A DNA stretch of 64,000 bases from an uncultured Cohaesibacter sp. (GCF_963666525.1 NZ_OY762905.1:2586001-2650000); one strand, 5' to 3'; shown: positions 18,761 through 27,593, counted from the stretch's first letter. Numbers and translations are program-made. The notes: generated by a model not told the origin, from the sequence alone.

Positions 18761-19160
18761 TACTTTAGGCGTCTTGTCGGCATGATTGAGTTAGCCTCAA
18801 ACATAGACGGAAAACATTAAATATATTCAAAAAATTGCTTCGAAAATCGGGGTAGTCGGTTATTGAAATGGTCAGAACTCAGCATTTTTGAAGTGATGAT
18901 GGCTGATCCCCACATCTATCGCGAATCTGTTTTGGCCCAGAGTGGCAAGGAGCTTCGGGGCCTTTCGGGAGATCTCCATCGACTGGCGCACAAGCGTTTC
19001 TTGAGATGGCCAGTTAAAACACCGGCCTGATCATCAGGGCTGCCGCAGTGTAAGGAGCTATACGTTGATCTGTCGCGAGGAGTGCCTTGCTGAAAAGGAC
19101 CGGAAATCCGTTCGAATTTTCGCCCGGTTTTCCGGTCTTCCTTGCCGACCCGGCGTCATA
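18761..19160. other. Intergenic region with putative terminator of the leftward ABC/FGE operon
   Basis: 400 bp without a supported gene. The left part (18761-18850) is AT-rich and serves as promoter of the CHASE4 gene. Near the right end GACCGGAAA (19098-19106) pairs with TTTCCGGTC (19129-19137). Read leftward, this 9-bp stem is followed by CTTTT and lies 25-60 bp after the stop of the FGE-like gene, so it is a likely weak terminator. Confidence 0.45.
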
Positions 19161-21020
19161 TCAGCAGGAGCTATCTGCGATAACAATCCGGAAGCCGTTT
19201 CCACGCCAGAATCCGGCTGGTTCGAGCGATCCGCGATAGACACCGTTCGCTTTCCACGCCGGGCTGGAGAAACAGCCACCGCGCAAGACGCGGCGGATGG
19301 TGCCAGCCGCATCTAAAGCCTCACGACCATCATCAGTCCATGGAAAGGCATAATCCGGTTTGGACATGTCTGGTCCCCAGAGTGTGGTGCACCATTCCCA
19401 TGCCTGTCCCGCCATATCCTGACACCCGATAGGCGATGCCCCTTCGGGGAACAGGCCTACGGTGCAGATGTCGTTGTAACCGGCTTCTTCGCTGTTGCTA
19501 TGTTCAGCGGCCCATTCGTCCCCCCAGGGATAAAGAAGACCCTGAGGCCCGCGGGACGCAGCTTCCCATTCTCGCTCGGTCGGCAGGCGGACGATGTCTG
19601 TCGCACCAATTTTTCCTGAGCGGCGCCAACGGCTGGTCAACCATAGACAATAGGCCCGCGCATCATGCCAGGTGAGATCTGTTGCCGGGTGGCTTGAACG
19701 GGATGGCGTGCGCCCGTTTTCGCTCTTCCACTCACGGCCGGTTTCCTTCACAAAACGCAGATAGGCAGCGTTGGTGACGGGATAGATACCGATCTGGACT
19801 GTGCTGGCGACCGGCGCTTCATGTGCCGGCTCGGAATTCGGATGGATTGTGCCTCCCATCGGGTAGGTTCCGTCCGGCAAGGACACAAGCCCTTCCAGAT
19901 CGCGAGGATCGCCAAGACGGGCCATGGCTTCGCCAGCAAGACGCCGTAGCCCCAAAGGAGCCCCTCCAACCTTGATGGCGTGAGCCAGCGCTGCGGCTAC
20001 GGAGCGCGCCTGCGGGCCACCTGGCTTTGCCAACGCACTGGCTGCGAGCAAAACGGCCAGATCGGAAGAGGACGTTGTCAGACCTGTGACAAGTTTCGAT
20101 ATGCGGGCATCAGCCGGATCAAGGCCCTCACAGAACAAGGCCAGCGGTGTCAACCAGTCATCGAGGTCTGAGCTGACCAGTGACAGGCAGTCCTCTACAT
20201 TGAGCCGGTCTAGAGTGGAAGCTCGGTGATAGTTCAGTGTCCATTCATCCTTACACAGATCAGCAAGGGAGCGCAGGGAAAGCACCTTGCCAGCCTGAAC
20301 AGACTGGCCCCACAGACCGGCAAGGACGTAAGGCTCTCCCTCCAGAGGGTCGACAAGCCCTTGCGCTTTGACAGCCTTTTCGCGGTCTCCTCGCGCAAGT
20401 CCCAAAAGGCCATAGGCTGGCAAGGCTGCGGGGCGCCTCAGCCGATCAAAGGCATGGCTCTCACACAGAACGAGCAGTCGCACATGAGTCATTGCTTGAA
20501 CTTTGCCAAACAGCTCGGCAAGCAGCGCTTCGGGGTCTGAGCTTTTATCAAGGTTGTCGAGGATGAAAAGAGTGCTGCCGGTGCGGCCTTCAGCCAAGGA
20601 TGACAAAGCTTCAATCGGAGCGTCTTCGGCGCTGCTCATCACCGCGCTCATGTCTTCAAGGCTTATCTCCTGAGCCAGCCTGTCTTCTGCACCATTGCGG
20701 TAGGCTGGTGCAAGAAACCCCGGCATCTCCTGATTTTGGCTCTCTGCCCGTGGCGTGGACAGGAAAGCCGTGAGGGAACGGGCAAAGCTGCTCTTGCCAC
20801 TCCCATCGGGAGCATGGAGCAAGAGATGGGGGAACATGGAAACCATTTCGGCTGCCGTGAAATGGATCGGTAGCCGCACGGCTCCCTCTTCTTCCGAGAA
20901 GGCTCGCAGGCCCTTCGCTTCCTTGTCCTCATGCGTGTAACTGGCAAGCAAGGGGAGCATGAGGCTGCGCATGTTCTTCGCCGGATCGGTTTGGGCCGTA
21001 CCCTTCACAACCTCGCTCAT
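19161..21020 (-). CDS. P-loop NTPase fused to FGE/SUMF1-like domain
   Basis: A 619-residue fusion of unknown function. Residues ~60-260 look like a P-loop NTPase (Walker-A-like HAPDGSGKSS at 70-79, whose first glycine is Ala; Walker-B-like LFILDNLD at 151-158). Residues ~260-380 are helical and HEAT-like. Residues ~385-615 form a formylglycine-generating-enzyme-type C-lectin fold (LPDGTYPMGG, IYPVTNAAYLRFV, VRLPTEREWEAAS, PWGDEW, RVLRGGCFSSPAWKANGVYR, GNGFRI). The two copper-binding cysteines of true FGE are not at their expected spacing, so it is probably not a sulfatase activator. The ATG overlaps the stop of the VOC gene (ATGA), implying coupled translation. It is the last gene of a peptide-type ABC operon. 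Confidence 0.75.
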   Translation of the reverse strand: MSEVVKGTAQTDPAKNMRSLMLPLLASYTHEDKEAKGLRAFSEEEGAVRLPIHFTAAEMVSMFPHLLLHAPDGSGKSSFARSLTAFLSTPRAESQNQEMPGFLAPAYRNGAEDRLAQEISLEDMSAVMSSAEDAPIEALSSLAEGRTGSTLFILDNLDKSSDPEALLAELFGKVQAMTHVRLLVLCESHAFDRLRRPAALPAYGLLGLARGDREKAVKAQGLVDPLEGEPYVLAGLWGQSVQAGKVLSLRSLADLCKDEWTLNYHRASTLDRLNVEDCLSLVSSDLDDWLTPLALFCEGLDPADARISKLVTGLTTSSSDLAVLLAASALAKPGGPQARSVAAALAHAIKVGGAPLGLRRLAGEAMARLGDPRDLEGLVSLPDGTYPMGGTIHPNSEPAHEAPVASTVQIGIYPVTNAAYLRFVKETGREWKSENGRTPSRSSHPATDLTWHDARAYCLWLTSRWRRSGKIGATDIVRLPTEREWEAASRGPQGLLYPWGDEWAAEHSNSEEAGYNDICTVGLFPEGASPIGCQDMAGQAWEWCTTLWGPDMSKPDYAFPWTDDGREALDAAGTIRRVLRGGCFSSPAWKANGVYRGSLEPAGFWRGNGFRIVIADSSC

Positions 21021-21412
21021 TTGAACAGCTTCGCCACGTCTGGATTGTGGAAGCGCTGAATTTCGATGGCGTAGCCAGCAGGATCCTCGAAGAAGAAATG
21101 CTCGCAAAAGGTACCACGCAGCAGATCAGACAAACCAGCAACGCCCTTTGCCTTCAGATCTTCGTGCCATTTGGCTACATCTTCGGAGACGATGGTCAGA
21201 AGGGTCGCACTCTTTGGCTGATGCTTCAGATGCCCCTTGTTGCCATCGACGATACCGAAATAGGCGTTGCCTGCAATCCGGTAGATGCGTGCGAGTCCCT
21301 GATCGAGAACGAGCTCGAAGCCCAGAACCTCTTCATAGAATGGGGCAACCGCATGGATATCGGGATAATAATAGAAAGTGATCGCACATTCCTTGGGAAG
21401 GGTTGTGGACAT
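21017..21412 (-). CDS. VOC-superfamily (glyoxalase/bleomycin-resistance fold) protein
   Basis: A 131-residue single-domain VOC protein: AITFYYYPDIHAVAPFYEEV and VLGFELVLDQG at the start, FEDPAGYAIEIQRF at the end. The metal-ligand Glu in the last strand (IEIQ) is kept, while the first ligand position is not clearly His or Gln. It could be a lyase, an isomerase or a small-molecule-binding protein. It lies between the transporter-type genes and the FGE-like gene, so it may act on the imported compound. An 81-bp gap with a bulged hairpin (around 21454-21480) separates it from the upstream gene. Confidence 0.8.
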   Translation of the reverse strand: MSTTLPKECAITFYYYPDIHAVAPFYEEVLGFELVLDQGLARIYRIAGNAYFGIVDGNKGHLKHQPKSATLLTIVSEDVAKWHEDLKAKGVAGLSDLLRGTFCEHFFFEDPAGYAIEIQRFHNPDVAKLFK

Positions 21413-21493
21413 CAGTGAACCTCGTTTGTCTTGGAAATTCTGTTTATCGCGGACGGACCCCAGTCTTTTGCGGGGTTCCGTGGGAAAGCTTGA

Positions 21494-22855
21494 TCATGAG
21501 ACACGTAATATTCCCTTGGGATCAAGAGAGTAGCCAGACACACCCGGAACATGCGCCATACAGTCCACCGGATGGAAGAGATAGAGCCAATGTGGGTGGG
21601 CGCCAAGATGTGCCAGTATTTTGGCATAGGCATCAGCGCGTTTCCCGTCATCCAGCGTGATGCGGGCCTTGGCAAAGAGCGTATCTGCGGTGTCGTCTTC
21701 GACCCCCTGCCACCAGACCGCACGGGACTGGCTGGAGATCTTGTCATCCAGCACGCGAAATGTGCTATGAGGGGAGCTGTCGAAGATGGCCAGATCGCCC
21801 ATCTGCTTGTTCCCCAACTGGCGCGCATAGTCCGGGCGATCAGTTGCGACATCAATGGCGACGTCAAAGCCAACTGCACGGAGACTTTCAGCAACGAACG
21901 CTGCGATCTCCGGAGCCCGCTCAGGCATGAACAGCGGCGTGCGCAGAGTTATGTCCCGCCCTGTCTGTGATGCTGACACTATTCGGGCAGCACGCTCGGG
22001 GTCGAAAGGGATGGGGTCAATGCCTGCGGCCATGCCATTGTGGAAGGGGCTGACGATCGTGCTGGCAGGAATAGCAAGCCCGCCCATCACCTCGGAGATC
22101 AACCGCTGCCGGTTGATGGCCAGATTGGCAGCAAGCCGCATGGCCGGGTCTCGAAACACCCCTTGCCGACCATTCATATAGGCAATCACCGACAGGGTCG
22201 TTGCCTGCTCATGCCATATGAAGCCATCAAGCGACCGACGTGGCTCTTCCAGTCGATCGAGATGGGTTGCAACCTGAATGGCGCCGGATTGCAACGCCTG
22301 CAGTCTGTCTTCCGCTTTCGGCATGGCGATGCATTGCAGCTGGCGCCCATCGGCATGATGCAGAATTACGCTCTGGTGCTTTTCGAACGAAGCAACGCGC
22401 CAGGGCCCGGTTCCGATTGTCGGGGTTCCATCCGGGGTGAGTTTGGGCAGATAGAATTCTGACAGGATTTCTGGCAGATCGGGAAATGGCTGCGGTGTCC
22501 TGATGGTCAGCTGCCGGCCGTCAGCCAAGATCTCGGCACCATCCAGATAGCGAGCATAGGACCATGGCATCCCGAACATGTCACGGGCATTGAGAATGGT
22601 CTTGATGAAAGACTTGGCATGTTCAGACTCAACCGGACAACCATCGTGATAGATGGCTCCATCCCTGAGCGTAAGGGTCCAGAGGCATCCGTCGGACGAG
22701 AGGGAAAACCGATCGAACAGGCCAGCCTTGGCGACCCCGCGTTCCCAGCGCAGCATGGGTTCCAGCACGAGAGATTTCAGCGTCAGGATACTGGCGTCGT
22801 CTGTGACACGATCCGGCGGCAGGAAGTCCACTTTTTCCAGTGCTAGCTTATCCAT
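21494..22855 (-). CDS. Family-5 solute-binding-protein-like polypeptide without signal peptide
   Basis: 453 residues with the fold signatures of peptide/nickel ABC binding proteins (VLEPMLRWERG, WTLTLRDGAIYHDGCPVESE, TIGTGPWRVASFEKHQ, AANLAINRQRLISEVMGG). The native start appears to be ATG 22855, two bases after the stop of the permease gene. From there the protein begins MDKLALEKVDFLPPDRV, with no hydrophobic leader. The upstream in-frame extension lies inside the permease gene and does not supply one. It is either cytoplasmic, as in SgrR-type sensors, or exported in another way. A full-length exported binding protein is already encoded in this operon at 24852. Confidence 0.75.
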   Translation of the reverse strand: MDKLALEKVDFLPPDRVTDDASILTLKSLVLEPMLRWERGVAKAGLFDRFSLSSDGCLWTLTLRDGAIYHDGCPVESEHAKSFIKTILNARDMFGMPWSYARYLDGAEILADGRQLTIRTPQPFPDLPEILSEFYLPKLTPDGTPTIGTGPWRVASFEKHQSVILHHADGRQLQCIAMPKAEDRLQALQSGAIQVATHLDRLEEPRRSLDGFIWHEQATTLSVIAYMNGRQGVFRDPAMRLAANLAINRQRLISEVMGGLAIPASTIVSPFHNGMAAGIDPIPFDPERAARIVSASQTGRDITLRTPLFMPERAPEIAAFVAESLRAVGFDVAIDVATDRPDYARQLGNKQMGDLAIFDSSPHSTFRVLDDKISSQSRAVWWQGVEDDTADTLFAKARITLDDGKRADAYAKILAHLGAHPHWLYLFHPVDCMAHVPGVSGYSLDPKGILRVS

Positions 22856-22857
22856 CG

Positions 22858-23691
22858 TTACGAGGCGCTCCTGCGGCGCGGGTTGAACCAGTCGGCAAGG
22901 GAATCCCCAATCAGGTTGAAGGACAGAACTGTGAGAAGAATGGCGAACCCCGGCCCGAGCGTTGTCCAGGGACTGGATCGGACATAGACCAGATTGGCCG
23001 AGACATCTGCGCCCCACTCCGGCAGCGGTGGCTGTGCACCAAGACCCAAAAATCCTAACGCCGAAGTCTGCAGGATGGCACTGCCGAAGCTCAAGGAGGC
23101 CTGCACCAGCAAAGGCCCTATGGAATTGATCAGAATATAACGGAACAGGATGCGTGGGCGCGGTAAACCAAGAGAGTTGGCAGCTTCAACATAAAGCCGT
23201 GAGGATACTGTCAGCGCCTGACTGCGCGCCACACGGGCGAATTGCGGGGCCAGTGTAATGGCAACGGCAATCATGGCGTTTTGCAGGTTGGGTCCGAATG
23301 CTGCCGCAAGTGCAATGGCCAGCACCAGCGCCGGAAACGAAAGGATCGCATCAACCAGGCGCATGATGATCACGTCGACAGCCCCCCCGACAAATCCGGC
23401 AAACAGGCCGAAGCTGACCCCGACTGCAAAAGCCAGCGCCACGACAACAATACCGATGGCCAGAGTGTAGCGGCCGCCGTGCAGAATGCGGGAAAACATG
23501 TCGCGGCCAAAGTTGTCGGTCCCCAGAACATGCTCAAGCGAGGGAGCCTGCAGCTTGGCTGTCATATCGATCTGTAGCGGAGACGTTACGAAAAGCGGGC
23601 CGACAATCACGGCAAGCAGCATGACGATGAGAACGATCAGACCAGCCGTTGCCAGCGTGTTGTTTCTGAGGAAAAGAGACAAATCTTTCAC
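22858..23691 (-). CDS. Peptide-type ABC transporter permease (DppC/GsiD family)
   Basis: 277-residue inner-membrane permease with six predicted helices, the DppC N-terminal module (HVLGTDNFGRDMFSRILHGG) and the EAA-type loop that docks on the ATPase (YVEAANSLGLPRPRILFRYI). The start is GTG 23691 with AAGGAG at ideal spacing; that AAGGAG overlaps the stop of the preceding permease gene. The 5'-extended frame lies inside that gene. It pairs with the DppB-type permease upstream and the fused ATPase of the divergent operon. Confidence 0.92.
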   Translation of the reverse strand: MKDLSLFLRNNTLATAGLIVLIVMLLAVIVGPLFVTSPLQIDMTAKLQAPSLEHVLGTDNFGRDMFSRILHGGRYTLAIGIVVVALAFAVGVSFGLFAGFVGGAVDVIIMRLVDAILSFPALVLAIALAAAFGPNLQNAMIAVAITLAPQFARVARSQALTVSSRLYVEAANSLGLPRPRILFRYILINSIGPLLVQASLSFGSAILQTSALGFLGLGAQPPLPEWGADVSANLVYVRSSPWTTLGPGFAILLTVLSFNLIGDSLADWFNPRRRSAS

Positions 23692-23701
23692 GGTCGGCTC
23701 C

Positions 23702-24712
23702 TTAGTTGATCTTCCGGCGCACGCGCGGATCAAGCACCGCATAAAGCACGTCAACCAGCAATGAGGTCAGCATGAACATCAGAGCAAACACCAGGGTTGC
23801 TCCCTGAATGACCGGATAGTCACGGTTGCGAATGGCCTCAAACATATATCTGCCGATTCCGGGCCAGGAAAAAATGGTCTCGGTCAGAATGGCGCCGCCC
23901 AGCATCTCAGCGAACTTGAGGCCGACGACGGTGATGGCGGGCAGCAGGGAATTGCGCAGAGCGTGGCGATAGACGACATCGTGGTATGTCAGGCCCTTGG
24001 CGCGGGCTGTGCGCACAAAGTCTTCATCCAGCACTTCAAGCATGCTTGAGCGTATGAAGCGCCCGAGCGTTGCGGCGAGAAAGGCGGCAAGCACTGTGGT
24101 CGGCAGGATCATATGAGTGATTGCGCTCATGACGGCCCCCTGCTCGCCAGAAAGCCATGCATCGATGATGGAAAAACCGGTCACTCGATCGACAAAGAGA
24201 TAGGAAGACAGGCGACCCGAAACCGGCAACCAGCCGAGCCATGTCGCAAAGACCAGCTGAAGCAACAGCGCAAGAAGGAATGCGGGCATCGAAACACCAG
24301 TCAGCGAGATCACGCGCACGGCATGGTCAAAGCCGGAATTGGCGCGCGTCGCCGAGAAAGCGCCAATGGGAATGCCAATGATGATGGCCAGCAGAACTGC
24401 ACCGATGGAGATTTCTAGCGTTGCAGGCAGACGGATCAGGATTTCATCGAGAACTGGCTCACCGGTCTTGAGTGAAACGCCGAGGTCTCCTTGCAACAGT
24501 CCCAAGAGATAGTGCCAGAATTGGAGCAAGGCGGGCTGATCAAGGTTGAGCTGATCCCTCAGGGCGTCAATCTGCGCATTGGTTGCACCTGGGCCCAGAA
24601 GCGTCACGGCCGGGTCACCGGGAATGATGCGCACCAGCGAGAAAACGATAATCAGCACAAGAAACAGCACCGGTATCAGTGACAGCAATCGTCGCACGAG
24701 AAATGCAAACAT
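23702..24712 (-). CDS. Peptide-type ABC transporter permease (DppB/GsiC family)
   Basis: 336 residues, six predicted transmembrane helices. The first helix is at MFAFLVRRLLSLIPVLFLVL, and a large periplasmic loop contains GDLGVSLKTGEPVLDEI. The EAA loop is FVRTARAKGLTYHDVVYRHA, and the C-terminus is DPRVRRKIN, all typical of DppB. ATG 24712 follows AAGGTG. It lies between the binding-protein gene and the DppC-type gene. Confidence 0.93.
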   Translation of the reverse strand: MFAFLVRRLLSLIPVLFLVLIIVFSLVRIIPGDPAVTLLGPGATNAQIDALRDQLNLDQPALLQFWHYLLGLLQGDLGVSLKTGEPVLDEILIRLPATLEISIGAVLLAIIIGIPIGAFSATRANSGFDHAVRVISLTGVSMPAFLLALLLQLVFATWLGWLPVSGRLSSYLFVDRVTGFSIIDAWLSGEQGAVMSAITHMILPTTVLAAFLAATLGRFIRSSMLEVLDEDFVRTARAKGLTYHDVVYRHALRNSLLPAITVVGLKFAEMLGGAILTETIFSWPGIGRYMFEAIRNRDYPVIQGATLVFALMFMLTSLLVDVLYAVLDPRVRRKIN

Positions 24713-24795
24713 GGAAACACCTTGTCTTATAGGGCGGCAGACGGGCGGCACTGTCGACCTGACACAACTGGCTTGCGCCCTTCAATCGCTACAAA

Positions 24796-24823
24796 GGCGC
24801 ATCGGCCCGAAGGTCGATGCGCC
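24796..24823 (-). terminator. Stem-loop between binding-protein and permease genes
   Basis: GGCGCATCG (24796-24804) and CGATGCGCC (24815-24823) form a perfect 9-bp stem with a 10-base loop just after the binding-protein stop codon. Only a weak TTTGT follows in the leftward direction. It probably acts as a leaky terminator or an RNA-stabilising 3' structure that raises binding-protein expression over the permeases. Confidence 0.6.
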
Positions 24824-24851
24824 ATAGAACCCTCAAAAAGAGGAGGATCCG

Positions 24852-26453
24852 CTATTTCTTGGAAACGCTCCAGTATTCATTGAGCGGAGGGGCAGAGTTG
24901 ATGACGAGGCCATCGACATTGGAGCGTGCAAACACGATCAGCTTAGGGCTGAACAGGTAGGCCGCAGGGGTATGGTCAACCAACTGTTTCTGGATTTCAC
25001 CATACAGTGCCTTGCGGGCAGCCATGTCCGGCTCCTGTTGGGCTTTGGTGATCAGCGCATCAAGTTCCTTGTTTTCCGGCATCCGCATGGTCATGGCGGT
25101 ATCTTTCAGCGAAGACAGGTATCCGATGGTGATGTGGGCATCGGGGTCATTGTACCAAGGCTGACGACCATCCAGGGCGATGTCCCAATCACCCGCGACG
25201 TGCAGGGCGCGATAGCTCGGGAATTCGGTCTGGGCGATTTCGGTCTTCACGCCGACGTCAGCCAGATTGGCCTGAATGTAAGTTGCCAGATTGCCCCACA
25301 GGGTGCCCTGGAAAGAATATAGCTTGAGGCTCAGTTCGCCGGGCTTGTAACCTGCCTCGGCAAGAAGGCTCTTGGCCAGTTCCGGGTCATACTTGGGTGC
25401 AAGGTCGGTGATGGCCGGATCATAGGCCCAGCTGTTGGAGGTCAACGGCCCATAGACGCGGGCGGCGGTGTTGTCGAGCACACCGGCGATCAGACCGTCA
25501 TAATCGATCGCATGGGCAAGTGCTTGACGTACACGCTTGTCGGCCACCGGAGAATCCGCCTTGGAGTTGTTGAACTCGAACTGGCGAATGATCTGGGATG
25601 GCGTTTCAATGATGTTGATATCTGGATTGTCAGCGAAGGCTTTCAGCTCCTCGGAAGGGATGGCAGAAAGCTGGGCCTGCTGCTGCACAACATCCACGCC
25701 GCCATTTTCCAGCTCGAGGCGACGGGTGGAGGCCTCTGGAATGATGCGATAGATGATGCGATCCAGTTTTGGGGCACCACGGAAATAATCCGGATTGGCA
25801 TCCAGGACAACGCGGGTATCGGCTTCATAGGCGCGGAAGGCGAACGGGCCGGTGCCGACCGGGTGGTTGGCGAAATCATCGCCATATTTCTTGACCGCTG
25901 CCGGACTGACGATTGCGGACTGCGGCTGCGCCAGGATGGACATGAAGGCCTGATAGGGTTCCTTCAGCTTGATCACGACCGTTTCACTGTTCGGGGTCTC
26001 AATGCTGTCAATCATGCCAAGGCTTGCCTTGACATAAGGATTGAGCTCAAGCGTGCGTTCGAGTGAAAATTTCACAGAAGCGGCATCAAAGTCTGAACCG
26101 TCTTGAAACTTGACATTGTCACGCAGATCGAAAGTGAAGGTCTTGCCATCTTCAGAGATGGTCCAGCTGTCGGACAGGCGTCCTTCCAACTGGGAAAAGT
26201 CGGGAGCCTTCCATGCGACGAGGGTATCAAAGACGTTTAGGATGATTTCACTGCCAATCGGCTCGGCCTTGTTTGCGCCGGGCTCAAGGCTGGCGGGGTC
26301 GGACGGTACCGCCACGACAAGGGTCTTGTTAGCTTGTGCGTTGGCAGAAGCGGTGAATGCAGGAATGAAGCTCGTGGCAGGCATGAAAGTGGCCGCGGTT
26401 ATCGCCATCGCGGCCCCTGATAGCGCACCGAAGAGATTTCGGGTCAGGCTCAT
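24852..26453 (-). CDS. ABC transporter substrate-binding protein, peptide/opine family 5
   Basis: Periplasmic receptor of 533 residues. The signal peptide ends around SANAQANK. The family-5 hallmarks are SDSWTISEDGKTFTFDLRDN and VKFQDGSDFDAASVKFSLER, NHPVGTGPFAF, RVRQALAHAIDYDGLI and a C-terminal PPLNEYWSVSKK. Family members bind di- and oligopeptides, glutathione, nickel or opines; the ligand here is unknown, and the context suggests a cyclic amide. GAGGAG precedes the ATG. It is the first gene of a leftward operon whose ATPase is encoded in the divergent operon. Confidence 0.93.
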   Translation of the reverse strand: MSLTRNLFGALSGAAMAITAATFMPATSFIPAFTASANAQANKTLVVAVPSDPASLEPGANKAEPIGSEIILNVFDTLVAWKAPDFSQLEGRLSDSWTISEDGKTFTFDLRDNVKFQDGSDFDAASVKFSLERTLELNPYVKASLGMIDSIETPNSETVVIKLKEPYQAFMSILAQPQSAIVSPAAVKKYGDDFANHPVGTGPFAFRAYEADTRVVLDANPDYFRGAPKLDRIIYRIIPEASTRRLELENGGVDVVQQQAQLSAIPSEELKAFADNPDINIIETPSQIIRQFEFNNSKADSPVADKRVRQALAHAIDYDGLIAGVLDNTAARVYGPLTSNSWAYDPAITDLAPKYDPELAKSLLAEAGYKPGELSLKLYSFQGTLWGNLATYIQANLADVGVKTEIAQTEFPSYRALHVAGDWDIALDGRQPWYNDPDAHITIGYLSSLKDTAMTMRMPENKELDALITKAQQEPDMAARKALYGEIQKQLVDHTPAAYLFSPKLIVFARSNVDGLVINSAPPLNEYWSVSKK

Positions 26454-26531
26454 GAAGAACTCCTCTGTTGGTCTACTGGTTTGGTTGGTGTTGATCTTGT
26501 AATTTGAAAAACTCGCTTTATTTCATACTGG

Positions 26532-26542
26532 TGATATATCTA
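26532..26542 (-). promoter_or_regulatory. Candidate operator TGATATATCTA upstream of the ABC operon
   Basis: An 11-bp sequence about 80 bp before the binding-protein gene. Its exact reverse complement occurs at 27538-27548, in front of the other arm of the cluster. The core GATATATC is palindromic, a shape common among GntR/FCD operators, and a GntR regulator is encoded in the cluster. Assignment to that regulator is inference. Confidence 0.45.
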
Positions 26543-26654
26543 ATGCAATATCTTTTTTATATTTGAGTGAAATTAGAGCATTCAAATTTGAAGAAATATC
26601 TCTTCTGCCTAACTATTGTGCGTCATTTTTGGATGTTGCTCACAAATTAGCCAT

Positions 26655-27518
26655 CTATGGCTGAGCGCCGCGTCGTACCGGGCGTTGGGGGTCATTTATC
26701 CAGTGTGACCAGGAACCCGGATACATTGCAGCCTCGATTCCCACCGCCGCCAGAGCCAGAACCTCGTGTGCAGCCGACATTCCGGCCCCGCAATAGACGC
26801 CAACCGGCTTTGTTCCATCAACCCCAAGTCCGATAAAGAGCTCGATCAGCGTCTCGCTGTCGGTGAATGCCCCGGGATCTGTTAGCGTGTCATGCGTCGG
26901 GGCACAGATTGCTCCGGGGATGTGGCCCCGCTTCGGATCGCCGCCCACTTGTGGACCGCCGATATAGTTGGGCCTGATGCGAGCATCCAGCAAAACGCCA
27001 TTCTGCGCGAGCTGCTCCGCATTCTCTGGGCCAAACTCAGGCATGTGACCAGGCGTTATAGATGTCGTGGTTTTCGGTGGTTTTGCGGCGGATTGTACTG
27101 TTTCAAAGCCGGCTGAGAGCCAAGCGGGCAAGCCTCCATCCAAAACTCGCACATCTTTGAAGCCTGCCCATTTGAGCACCCACCAGGCCCGTGCTGCGGT
27201 CATGGAACGATCGCCATCATACACAACAATGGTGCGGTCATGGGTTAGCCCCCAGTACCGGACTGCCTCCTGCAAGTCGCTCACCTCGGGTAGTGGGCGA
27301 GCTCCCTTTCGGGGATCTTCCGGAGCCTGAAAATCCCTGTAGGCTTCAGTCTCTACGGCGTTGGGAATATAGAGCCCTTGACGGGAGTCCTGGCCCGTGT
27401 AGGGGTTGACTGATTGCACCACGAGAATGTGAGGCGCAGAGGCGCTGTCCATCATCGTTCTCAGTTCGTTTGGTGTCAGGAGAACCTTGCGCCGCGTTTC
27501 TTTGTCTTTACTGAACAT
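26655..27518 (-). CDS. Thiosulfate/3-mercaptopyruvate-type sulfurtransferase (double rhodanese domain)
   Basis: 287 residues, two rhodanese domains. The second domain has the active-site loop VYCGAGMSAAHEVLAL (catalytic Cys243); the first is the inactive partner (VYDGDRSMTAARAWWVLKWA without cysteine). Family enzymes move sulfane sulfur from 3-mercaptopyruvate or thiosulfate to a thiol or cyanide. No signal peptide is seen, so it acts in the cytoplasm. The CGxG(V/M)(S/T)A loop is closer to mercaptopyruvate enzymes. It lies between the two arms of the cluster and is read divergently from the ABC ATPase gene, which links sulfur transfer to the pathway. Confidence 0.9.
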   Translation of the reverse strand: MFSKDKETRRKVLLTPNELRTMMDSASAPHILVVQSVNPYTGQDSRQGLYIPNAVETEAYRDFQAPEDPRKGARPLPEVSDLQEAVRYWGLTHDRTIVVYDGDRSMTAARAWWVLKWAGFKDVRVLDGGLPAWLSAGFETVQSAAKPPKTTTSITPGHMPEFGPENAEQLAQNGVLLDARIRPNYIGGPQVGGDPKRGHIPGAICAPTHDTLTDPGAFTDSETLIELFIGLGVDGTKPVGVYCGAGMSAAHEVLALAAVGIEAAMYPGSWSHWINDPQRPVRRGAQP

Positions 27519-27537
27519 CTGTACTCTTTTTGAAATT

Positions 27538-27548
27538 TAGATATATCA
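27538..27548 (+). promoter_or_regulatory. Candidate operator TAGATATATCA in the sulfurtransferase/ATPase divergent promoter
   Basis: Exact reverse complement of the element at 26532-26542. It lies 20 bp from the sulfurtransferase start and about 15 bp before a putative -35 box of the ATPase operon, a position suited to repression of both. Confidence 0.45.
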
Positions 27549-27562
27549 CGAAATTTTTTTAT

Positions 27563-27593
27563 TTGACATTACCAATATATTTCGTTGTAAAAT
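27563..27593 (+). promoter_or_regulatory. Putative promoter of the ATPase/catabolic operon
   Basis: TTGACA (27563-27568) and TAAAAT (27588-27593) are 19 bp apart in an AT-rich stretch, about 50 bp before the ATPase start. The spacing is slightly long for sigma-70. Confidence 0.45.

Noticed and set aside
19161-19420. Diversity-generating retroelement target, because the FGE-like C-terminus ends in the GFR-type motif used by variable proteins
   Set aside because: No reverse transcriptase, no accessory gene and no template repeat were seen anywhere in the window.
21451-21480. Full terminator between the binding-protein-like and VOC genes
   Set aside because: The stem has a bulge and no T-run in the direction of transcription; at most it is a weak attenuator.
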